DNA from: RGIG4140 sp045635565
GTDB lineage: Bacteria; Pseudomonadota; Alphaproteobacteria; CAAHEQ01; UBA3637
Direction: 5' to 3'
Length of the DNA: 42,807 nucleotides
Assembly (NCBI GenBank): GCA_045635565.1
Contig: JAZTVX010000075.1
Coordinates: 1-42,807 of the forward strand
This document shows, in pieces, positions 33,443 through 40,790 of this stretch. The stretch's first letter is position 1; every line of letters begins with the position of its first letter. A model generated the notes under the pieces. It had not been told where the DNA came from and ran no database searches. It saw nothing but the letters and a program-made list of their open reading frames with translations. The position numbers and the translations under genes were made by a program.

Positions 33443-34762
33443 TTAAGAAACTCGTCCTTCCTGTACATTTAATTGGAAATCGGTTTTATGCTTTTTGTTG
33501 TAATCTGTTAATTTTGTACCCGCTGTTTCCAAAACAGAATGACGAACGGCTTCCATCGGTTCTTCTGTACTGTTCTTCAATCCTTCCGTTGAAATATTGC
33601 GAATAGCATCCAAACGGGCTTTGCTTTGAAGTTCTTTGGGTAATTGAGCAATAATGTCAGAGTTAAAAATTTCATCAAAAACCAATTGATGCGCCTGTTG
33701 CCGTGCTTGTTCCATTTCAACAGGAGTCAAGGGGGAACCCTTAATATTTTCCATACATTGCATACCGACAATTGTCATAAAATGCTCCATTAAAACTTTT
33801 TTATGACCGAAATTCTTTTCAATATCACCAGCAAATGTATTGGCAAATTCTTTTAGAGCCTCTACATAAAAAACAGCCTGACTTTCCGGTGTTGCTGGTT
33901 TTCCCTTGCGTGCCACTTTTGCCTTATGTGTTTTGTAGGCCATTTTACACAACAACTGACGCATTTTTGACCGATCATCTGTTTTTCCACCAAAATTGAG
34001 TGATGCAGCCGTTTCATTTTTCTTAGCTAATTTATAAAAATTATTACTTTGAATACCAGTCATCCCATCTTGATAAGCAAAATCGAGAGCCAGTGTTTTT
34101 AAAAATAGTGATTCACCTAAATGAGGTACTTTTTGAAGTAATTTATTGAGTTTGTCATCCATTTCAAAGTGAATGGCGTCTAACGCACTCTGTCTGTCAA
34201 TAACAGGAACCGAACCTTTTTGTCCGTGCAAAATAACGGACTGGGCTTCAGGTGTCATATTTCTTGTTTTGCTGTCACGAGGAATCTCTTTCCCGTTGGG
34301 GGCTGTTAATTTAGGGGCTTTTTTTCCTTTGGAAATTGAAGCATCACGCTCATCTCTTTTCTTAAAACAGCTTTTGACAACGGCTTCTTTTTCAGCATCG
34401 GTTAACTCCCGCCCATCTTGCGTTAATCGGATATGTTTAAGCAATTCCTTGCCTTCCGGAGCCAATTCGCCATTTTTAAATTCAATTTTCGACCCATAAC
34501 CAATCGTTAACCCATTACTGGTACAAAAATAAAAATTGGGAATGTGTTGAACGGAACAACTACCATCCTCATTACGAACGGGTTTTGTACTTTCAATAGC
34601 ACATGTCATCATCATCAAATGACGTGTTTCCTCACTTTGACGTATTTGTTCTGTTCTTTTGATGAGTTGAGAAAACACCTGAAAATTTTCCAAAAGGAAA
34701 CCCGGAAGTATTTCTAAATCTTTGTTGCCTACTGATGAAGAAGATGGTGTTTTTGTATTCAT
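33443..34762 (-). CDS. Putative lysozyme-like (GH24-type) protein, 439 aa
   Basis: Residues 57-90 recall the active-site region of phage-type lysozymes: Glu57 in a helix, then YFCTSNGLTIGYGS. There Cys80 and Thr86 have the same six-residue spacing as Asp20 and Thr26 of T4 lysozyme. Some phage enzymes use Glu-Cys-Thr. ALDFAYQDGMTGIQSNNFYKL at about 228 resembles the later GH24 helix. The Glu-Cys distance (23) is longer than in T4 lysozyme (9), so there is an insertion. No signal peptide is present, so it either acts inside, is exported by another route, or is a secretion effector. AAAGGA precedes ATG 34762. The fold call is inference. Confidence 0.55.
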   Translation of the reverse strand: MNTKTPSSSSVGNKDLEILPGFLLENFQVFSQLIKRTEQIRQSEETRHLMMMTCAIESTKPVRNEDGSCSVQHIPNFYFCTSNGLTIGYGSKIEFKNGELAPEGKELLKHIRLTQDGRELTDAEKEAVVKSCFKKRDERDASISKGKKAPKLTAPNGKEIPRDSKTRNMTPEAQSVILHGQKGSVPVIDRQSALDAIHFEMDDKLNKLLQKVPHLGESLFLKTLALDFAYQDGMTGIQSNNFYKLAKKNETAASLNFGGKTDDRSKMRQLLCKMAYKTHKAKVARKGKPATPESQAVFYVEALKEFANTFAGDIEKNFGHKKVLMEHFMTIVGMQCMENIKGSPLTPVEMEQARQQAHQLVFDEIFNSDIIAQLPKELQSKARLDAIRNISTEGLKNSTEEPMEAVRHSVLETAGTKLTDYNKKHKTDFQLNVQEGRVS

Positions 34763-34858
34763 GAAAACATTCCTTTATCAAATTATTTAATCCCGATTAT
34801 TATGATACACATTTTTTTTATTTTTTCAAGTTTTTTTCATTTTTTTACGTAAAATCAC

Positions 34859-34887
34859 TTGCAAAAAAGATGAAACACTTTTAAACT
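34859..34887 (+). promoter_or_regulatory. Promoter of the oxaloacetate decarboxylase operon
   Basis: TTGCAA (34859-34864), a 17-bp spacer and TAAACT (34882-34887), about 25 bases before the oadG start codon. Confidence 0.6.
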
Positions 34888-34912
34888 TATCAACAGTAAG
34901 GGGGCTTATTTT

Positions 34913-35092
34913 ATGTTAATGCAAAGTTTAATAATTACCTTGTTAGGAATGGGTAGTGTTTTTTTCTTTTTGTTTCTGATGATTTGTTGTATGCATTTGT
35001 TACATGGTCTTGTCGGTACGAAACAAGAAAAAACATTAGATAAAATTGCACTGGCAATTGTCATGGCACAAAACAATCACTTAAAAAAATAA
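34913..35092 (+). CDS. oadG: Oxaloacetate decarboxylase gamma subunit-like small membrane protein (59 aa)
   Basis: A short gene directly upstream of oadA, preceded by AAGGGGG. It encodes one N-terminal membrane helix (ITLLGMGSVFFFLFLMICC, residues 8-26), matching the OadG pattern of a GMG/VF-containing helix, followed by a short hydrophilic tail. OadG anchors the alpha subunit to the beta subunit of the sodium pump. Like many OadG proteins it is short. The order gamma-alpha-beta supports the call. Confidence 0.8.
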   Translation: MLMQSLIITLLGMGSVFFFLFLMICCMHLLHGLVGTKQEKTLDKIALAIVMAQNNHLKK

Positions 35093-35118
35093 TATTTTGT
35101 TGACAAAGGGACGAACGT

Positions 35119-36918
35119 ATGAAAAAGAAAAAAATTTCATTTATGTGTACGGCTTTCAGGGACGGGTTTCAATCTGTTTTCGGGGCTCGTGTTTTATCAA
35201 AAGATTATCTGCCTGTTGTGAAAGAGGCCGTTCAGGCCGGCATGACCAACATCGAAGCCGGTGGTGGTGCTTCGTTTCAGGCTGCTTTTTTCTATAATAA
35301 CGAAAATGCCTTTGACGTGATGGATGAATTTCGTCGTATTTGTGGAAACGATGTGAATTTACAAACTTTATCACGGGGAGTAAATGTCGTTGCTTTGGAT
35401 TCACAAAGTTCCGATATGATTAAATTGCATGCTGATTTGTTTAAAAAACATGGAATGACAACCATTCGCAATTTTGATGCGTTAAATGATCCCGAAAATT
35501 TACTTTATAGTGCGCAATGCATTGTCAATGCCGGTTTGAAACATCAGTTATGCGTTGCCATGATGTCATTGCCACCGACATGCAAGGGGGCTCATACACC
35601 GGATTTTTATATCGAACGATTACAAAACTTTATCAAATCGGGTATTCCGTTTGATTCATTATGTTTTAAGGATGCATCCGGCACATCATTACCGTCTATT
35701 GTTCGGGAAACGATTGCTCGGGCTCGCAAAATCGTAGGTAAAAAAGTACCAATTCAATTTCACTCACATGAAACGGCTGGGACAGGTTTGGCATGTTATC
35801 TGGCAGCCATTGAAGGGGGGGCTGATACGGTTGATTTATCATTAGCTCCAGTATCGGGTGGTACATGTCAACCGGACGTTGCAACATTATGGCATGCACT
35901 ACGGGGTAGTGACTACGAATTGGATTGTGATATTGATGCCGTTATGAAAGTAGAAAGCCATTTAAAAGATGCTTTACAAGATTACTTTATTCCACCGGAA
36001 GCGTTACACGTTGAACCACAAATTCCTTGGTCGCCAATGCCCGGAGGTGCTTTAACGGCAAACACTCAAATGTTGCGTGATAACGGCTTAATGGATAAGT
36101 ATGCCGAAATCATCAAAGCCATGGAAGAAGTTGTCTTAAAAGGTGGTTTCGGAACATCTGTTACACCTGTTTCACAATTCTATTTTCAACAAGCATTTAA
36201 TAATGTTTTATACGGTCCGTGGCAAAAAATTGCTGACGGATACGGCAAAATGGTTTTGGGATATTTTGGCAAGACACCCGTTAAACCGGATGCTAAAGTG
36301 GTTAAGATTGCTTCGGAACAATTGAATTTAAAACCGACGAAAGAACCTGTTTTAAAAATCAATGATGCCAATCCTGCTAAACAACGAACATTCTATGAAG
36401 AGAAACTGACTCAAGCCGGTTTGCCGTTGACAGATGAAAATGTCTTTATTTGTGCCTCTTGCAGTGATAAAGGAATAGCCTTTTTACAAGGGAAAGGGAA
36501 AATCGGGGTTCGATACAAAGAAAAATCGGCATCACAAACCCTCACAAGCACAAACACACATGATATTCAAATTGACAATGAAACCTTCCATGTTGTTTTG
36601 AATGGTGACACAGCAACCGTCAACGGAAAAACATATCGGGTATCCAGCGTTTGTTCATCTGATAATGTTAAACCGACAACCATTTCAACCAACAATGGCC
36701 AATCAATGACAGTGACGGCAGGAACACCCGGAACAATTACCAAAATTTTGGTTCAGAATGGTCAAACAGTTACAGCCGATACAGATGTCTGTATTATTGA
36801 AGTCATGAAGATGGAAGTTTTTGTCAAAGCCGGCGTTAATGGTCGGATTCAAGATATTTCCGTTAGTGCGGGAACACCTGTCGTGACCGGTCAACCGTTA
36901 ATGACAATTCAAGGATAA
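35119..36918 (+). CDS. oadA: Oxaloacetate decarboxylase alpha subunit / biotin carboxyl carrier (OadA)
   Basis: 599 residues. The N-terminal carboxyltransferase TIM barrel (1 to about 300) has FRDGFQS (13-19), Lys184 in FKDASG, the carboxylated lysine, and metal ligands His215 and His217 in HSHETAG. The conserved domain of PycB/OadA follows. The C-terminal biotinyl domain has EVMKMEV with biotinyl-Lys564. It transfers CO2 from oxaloacetate to biotin for decarboxylation by OadB. The start at ATG 35119 follows AAGGG. With oadG upstream and oadB downstream, a membrane sodium pump is more likely than a pyruvate carboxylase subunit. Confidence 0.95.
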   Translation: MKKKKISFMCTAFRDGFQSVFGARVLSKDYLPVVKEAVQAGMTNIEAGGGASFQAAFFYNNENAFDVMDEFRRICGNDVNLQTLSRGVNVVALDSQSSDMIKLHADLFKKHGMTTIRNFDALNDPENLLYSAQCIVNAGLKHQLCVAMMSLPPTCKGAHTPDFYIERLQNFIKSGIPFDSLCFKDASGTSLPSIVRETIARARKIVGKKVPIQFHSHETAGTGLACYLAAIEGGADTVDLSLAPVSGGTCQPDVATLWHALRGSDYELDCDIDAVMKVESHLKDALQDYFIPPEALHVEPQIPWSPMPGGALTANTQMLRDNGLMDKYAEIIKAMEEVVLKGGFGTSVTPVSQFYFQQAFNNVLYGPWQKIADGYGKMVLGYFGKTPVKPDAKVVKIASEQLNLKPTKEPVLKINDANPAKQRTFYEEKLTQAGLPLTDENVFICASCSDKGIAFLQGKGKIGVRYKEKSASQTLTSTNTHDIQIDNETFHVVLNGDTATVNGKTYRVSSVCSSDNVKPTTISTNNGQSMTVTAGTPGTITKILVQNGQTVTADTDVCIIEVMKMEVFVKAGVNGRIQDISVSAGTPVVTGQPLMTIQG

Positions 36919-36933
36919 TATAAAGGAGGTTAC

Positions 36934-38181
36934 ATGCCGTCAAAAACATTTTATGTTTGGTTGAGTGCTTTTGTAATTGCGACGGGATTGTTTTTTGTTG
37001 CTTCATGTTGTATTTCAAGCATCGGTTTGATTTATGAACAAACGGGTATTTTTAAACTCTTTACAACAAAAGGCAATTCAACACTCTTTTTGCCGTTTGG
37101 TCTTTCTCAATTGATTATGATAGGCATTTGTTGTATTTTGCTGTATTTAGGTATTGCCCGTCGATTTGAACCACTATTGTTAATTCCGATTGCAACAGGT
37201 GGTTTACTGGCAAACATGCCCGGAGCAGATATGACAGCAGAAGGAGGACTGTTACACATCTTATACACCATTGGAATTGATAATGGTTTATTTCCACTTA
37301 TTATCTTTTTAGGTGTTGGAGCCATGACGGATTTTGGTCCGCTACTTTCCAATCCGAAAACAGCATTATTAGGTGGTGCGGCTCAGTTTGCTATTTTCGG
37401 AACATTTTTAGGGGGTATCTTATTAGCAAAATATTTGCCTGTTTTTGATTTGACAATACAACAAGCCGCCTCTATTGCTATTATCGGCGGAGCCGACGGT
37501 CCGACATCGATTTATCTGGCAGGTAAATTGGCTCCTGAAATGTTAGGAGCAATTGCAGTGGCTGCCTACTCCTATATGGCATTGGTTCCCGTGATTCAAC
37601 CTCCCGTCATGCGTGCGTTAACCACACAGGAAGAACGTCAAATCGTGATGACACAATTGAGAGACGTTTCTAAAACAGAAAAAATATTATTCCCAATTAT
37701 GACAACGATTTTAACCGGTTTATTTATTCCGATGGCGTTACCGTTAATCGGCATGTTAATGTTCGGCAATTTATTGAAAGAATGTGGTGTAACAGAACGA
37801 TTATCCAAAACAGCCTCCAATGACTTGATGAACATTGTGACAATCATGCTCGGTTTATCGGTCGGTTCTAAAATGGCTGCTGAATTATTTTTAATACCAC
37901 AAACATTGATTGTATTGTTACTGGGTGTAATTGCTTTCATTGTCGGAACAGGTTCCGGTGTTATCATGGCCAAAATTATGAATGTATTTTTAAAACACAA
38001 AATCAATCCTCTGATTGGTTCAGCCGGTGTATCTGCCATACCAATGGCTTCTCGTGTCAGTGAAAAATTAGGATTAGAAGCCAACCCTAACAACCATTTG
38101 GTCATGCACGCCATGGGGGCTAACGTGTCAGGAGCCATTGGTTCAGCCATTGCTGCCGGTATTTTGTTGGCATTATGCTAA
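36934..38181 (+). CDS. oadB: Sodium-translocating oxaloacetate decarboxylase beta subunit (OadB)
   Basis: 415 residues with about 9-11 membrane helices. AAAGGAGG precedes ATG 36934. Family signatures are IPIATGGLLANMPG, GADGPT (186-191, including the conserved Asp188) and YSYMALVPVIQPPVMRAL. OadB decarboxylates carboxybiotin on OadA and exports Na+, so this operon couples oxaloacetate decarboxylation to a sodium gradient, typical of anaerobic metabolism. It lies 15 bases after oadA. Confidence 0.97.
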   Translation: MPSKTFYVWLSAFVIATGLFFVASCCISSIGLIYEQTGIFKLFTTKGNSTLFLPFGLSQLIMIGICCILLYLGIARRFEPLLLIPIATGGLLANMPGADMTAEGGLLHILYTIGIDNGLFPLIIFLGVGAMTDFGPLLSNPKTALLGGAAQFAIFGTFLGGILLAKYLPVFDLTIQQAASIAIIGGADGPTSIYLAGKLAPEMLGAIAVAAYSYMALVPVIQPPVMRALTTQEERQIVMTQLRDVSKTEKILFPIMTTILTGLFIPMALPLIGMLMFGNLLKECGVTERLSKTASNDLMNIVTIMLGLSVGSKMAAELFLIPQTLIVLLLGVIAFIVGTGSGVIMAKIMNVFLKHKINPLIGSAGVSAIPMASRVSEKLGLEANPNNHLVMHAMGANVSGAIGSAIAAGILLALC

Positions 38182-38194
38182 TCAAATATTCCAC

Positions 38195-38223
38195 TTGCTT
38201 TTTGTCTCATTTTGTTATATACT
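38195..38223 (+). promoter_or_regulatory. Promoter of the HAD gene pair
   Basis: TTGCTT (38195-38200), a 17-bp spacer and TATACT (38218-38223), about 30 bases before ATG 38257. Confidence 0.6.
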
Positions 38224-38256
38224 GTCACCCATGTAACTCATGTGAAAGGAATTACA

Positions 38257-38895
38257 ATGACACAGAAGGCAATTTTATGGGATTGGGACAATACACTTGT
38301 TGATACGTTCGGGGCTATTTTATCGGCTCAAAATGTTATGCGTCGTTTTTATGGATTGCCGGCTTGGACGAAAGAAGAAGCCAAAACGGCTATGAATACA
38401 TCTGGTCGTAATTTGATTAAAGATCTGGTCGGCGAAGAAAAAGCACAGGAAGCCCGTCAAATTTACTTAAAGGCTTACACACAAAATGCAACAGCCATTA
38501 ACTTAAAAGCAGGTGCCATTGATGCTTTGGAAAAGGCAAAATCATTAGGATACATTAACATTTTAGCCAGCAACAAAGCCGGTAGTATTTTACGAAATGA
38601 AGCCCGCACATTAAATATTGACCATTATTTTGATCGCATCATCGGGGCAGAAGATACATCAAATGACAAGCCTTCTAAATCATTTACAGATGCTGCATTA
38701 GAAGGTTTTTCTTATGAACGTGTATATAGTATCGGTGATGGCAAAGCAGATATCAAAATGGGGCATAATTATGCGAATGGATGTGGTGTGTTAGTATGGA
38801 CGGATCCGAACACATCGGAATTTAGCGAAGTTAAACCGGATTATGCCTTTGCAGATTTGTTGTCCGTATCGATTTTTTTAGAAAAGGATGAATAA
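38257..38895 (+). CDS. HAD-superfamily hydrolase, phosphoglycolate-phosphatase-like
   Basis: 212 residues; ATG 38257 with AAAGGA upstream (an in-frame ATG at 38212 would include the promoter). The HAD motifs are intact: DWDNT (Asp9 nucleophile, Asp11), LASNKAG (motif II Ser), the conserved Lys in KPSKSF, and SIGDGKADIKMG (motif III/IV Asp residues). The cap insertion is of the helical Gph type. The substrate is a small phosphate ester, not defined by sequence. It overlaps the next gene by one base (TAATG). Confidence 0.88.
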   Translation: MTQKAILWDWDNTLVDTFGAILSAQNVMRRFYGLPAWTKEEAKTAMNTSGRNLIKDLVGEEKAQEARQIYLKAYTQNATAINLKAGAIDALEKAKSLGYINILASNKAGSILRNEARTLNIDHYFDRIIGAEDTSNDKPSKSFTDAALEGFSYERVYSIGDGKADIKMGHNYANGCGVLVWTDPNTSEFSEVKPDYAFADLLSVSIFLEKDE

Positions 38896-39581
38896 TGGAA
38901 AGTTTAGAAGATTTAAAATGTTTAATTGTTAATTGGGACGGTGTTTGTGTGAGCACGCTCGAAGCCCGTCACTTGGCGTATTGTGCAACATTTAAAGCCA
39001 TTGGTCAAAGTAACCGGAAGTGGACGGAAGCAGACACCTTATCACAAACGGGGCGCAATCCGGATGCGATATGGTCTGATAAAAAATTATGGGGCGAACA
39101 AGCCAAACAAGCCAAAGAAGTTTTTTATAAAACATATATTGATTTATTGCCGACTCATTTACGTATCAATGCTGTTGCAGCAGCCTTTTTAACGGTTTTT
39201 CGTGTTCAACATCCGGATGTACCGGTTATTGCTTTCGGAGCAAAAAATCAAGTACTAATGGAAAAAGAAATCAAACGATTATTACCAGAGGGAAGTTTTG
39301 ATGATATTTATGGGTCGTTAACTGGTTCCGATACCAATAAACATTTAGATTCTGATGTTGCTTTGCGTAAAATCATGTCAGATAAACTATTAACATCAGC
39401 GGACCAAGTTATTTATCTGGGTTATAAAAAATCAGATAAATCCGCTGCTGATAAGGCAGACATCCATTTTGCAGATGGTCAATCATTCATGATTGAATAT
39501 CTGTATGAACACAGTCGAATCGATACATCAAGATTGTCTGATTTATTATTACAACAGGCACGTTCTCAACATATCAAATAA
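38895..39581 (+). CDS. Degenerate HAD-like protein lacking the nucleophile
   Basis: 228 residues, apparently a diverged paralogue of the preceding HAD protein. Motif I reads LIVNWDGVCVST, so the nucleophilic Asp is Asn13, while Asp15 remains. The motif II and IV regions (VIAFGAKNQ and IYLGYKKSDKSAA) have lost typical residues. Phosphatase activity is therefore unlikely, and a regulatory or binding role with its overlapping partner is inferred. A strong terminator follows. Confidence 0.75.
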   Translation: MESLEDLKCLIVNWDGVCVSTLEARHLAYCATFKAIGQSNRKWTEADTLSQTGRNPDAIWSDKKLWGEQAKQAKEVFYKTYIDLLPTHLRINAVAAAFLTVFRVQHPDVPVIAFGAKNQVLMEKEIKRLLPEGSFDDIYGSLTGSDTNKHLDSDVALRKIMSDKLLTSADQVIYLGYKKSDKSAADKADIHFADGQSFMIEYLYEHSRIDTSRLSDLLLQQARSQHIK

Positions 39582-39589
39582 CAATATCA

Positions 39590-39617
39590 AAAAAAGGTGG
39601 GTATCCCCACCTTTTTT
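39590..39617 (+). terminator. Terminator of the HAD gene pair
   Basis: AAAAAAGGTGGG, TATC loop, CCCACCTTTTTT: a textbook hairpin with T-run. Confidence 0.93.
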
Positions 39618-39678
39618 AGTTGAGTTAATATTCTTTTGAATAAAAAATAAATCCATCAACATAAACAGAGATATTTTT

Positions 39679-40617
39679 TTATCTTTTTGTTTTTTTATGT
39701 GGACTTGTCGGCATTTTTATCCAATCTTCCGATACAACTTGATTCACAAAATTAGGTTTGTTTTTGAGCCAAATATCAGGAGCAATCACAATTTTATTCG
39801 GATTTTCATTTAACCATGCTCCCCACCATGAAAAGGTAGAATTAGCAATAATATTGTGTTTACATACACTCATCAAACGCATGTCATTATAACTAAACTG
39901 TCCTTGATTATGTTCTACAAATGTATGCGGATACGGCAGTTTAAGATTTTTTTTAACCCAACTCATATCATTTGAAAAAATGTAAAAATGAGGATTTTGA
40001 ACTCGTTTAGCAATATAATCAGTGGCTGTTTTATAGTAATATAAGGGCAATACATATTGAATACTACCGGGAAGTAAATAATCACCTCGACGAATATGAA
40101 CAGCAACAGAATTTTGTGCTTGCATTTGTTTTATGAGTTTTTTATTTCTGTCAGACAATCCATTCTTAAATTGAAAGGCCTTTAAAATTTCCTTTCGGTA
40201 TTTTTTAAAATATTTTTCATTTTGAAATATACCTTTCAGATATGTATAAGTGTCATTATCATAAAACGTGCCTTCATCATTATCAACGAGATACCGTCCA
40301 TGTGTTTTTTGTTTTTGGGCTATTAAATTTTGGTACACAGGCACGTCCTCATGTTCGGGTACATTTAATTGAATATCAAAAGCATTTGTCAAGTTAAACG
40401 TATTCCCATGAACATATAGTTTTTTGTTGTATTCCAGAGAATAGGCCAACCCTGTTGCATATTGAAACATATTGTTTCCCAAACCAAAAAAAATACCGAC
40501 TTGGACAACTTTTTGTTCAGGAAGACGATCATCTTGCAATCGCACACATGAATACACACCCAAAAAACCAATCACACAACAAAAAATATAAACAATTGAA
40601 GCGACAAAATATTTCAC
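39679..40617 (-). CDS. Family 11 alpha-1,2-fucosyltransferase-like glycosyltransferase
   Basis: 312 residues with a GTG start (40617) after AAGGAG. Family 11 marks are GLGNNMFQYA (45-54), the donor-binding HIRRGDY (174-180) and STFSWWGAW (260-268). Enzymes of this family transfer fucose from GDP-fucose to galactose in an alpha-1,2 linkage on surface glycans. An N-terminal hydrophobic segment (about 3-22) could anchor it in the inner membrane, which is unusual for bacterial members that are mostly soluble. It stands alone without sugar-nucleotide genes nearby. It may decorate envelope glycan or mimic host glycans; that is inference. Confidence 0.9.
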   Translation of the reverse strand: MKYFVASIVYIFCCVIGFLGVYSCVRLQDDRLPEQKVVQVGIFFGLGNNMFQYATGLAYSLEYNKKLYVHGNTFNLTNAFDIQLNVPEHEDVPVYQNLIAQKQKTHGRYLVDNDEGTFYDNDTYTYLKGIFQNEKYFKKYRKEILKAFQFKNGLSDRNKKLIKQMQAQNSVAVHIRRGDYLLPGSIQYVLPLYYYKTATDYIAKRVQNPHFYIFSNDMSWVKKNLKLPYPHTFVEHNQGQFSYNDMRLMSVCKHNIIANSTFSWWGAWLNENPNKIVIAPDIWLKNKPNFVNQVVSEDWIKMPTSPHKKTKR

Positions 40618-40730
40618 TTTACTCTCCTTGTTGGCTTATTATAGAAAAAATAATACAATAGTCAACTATAAAAAAAAGCACTATTTAAATATAATTGTCT
40701 GTTAGCAATTTATGTTATGTATGGCAACAG

Positions 40731-40762
40731 CCCCGATAAGATTTGTTTTTCACTTATCGGGG
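40731..40762. terminator. Hairpin between two minus-strand genes
   Basis: CCCCGATAAG (40731-40740) and CTTATCGGGG (40753-40762) form a perfect 10-bp stem. It lies just after the stop of the Cys-rich gene at 40791, so it probably ends that transcript, though the T-run is better on the plus side. Confidence 0.7.
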
Positions 40763-40790
40763 GATTTTGTTACCTACTTTGTTGTTTAAA

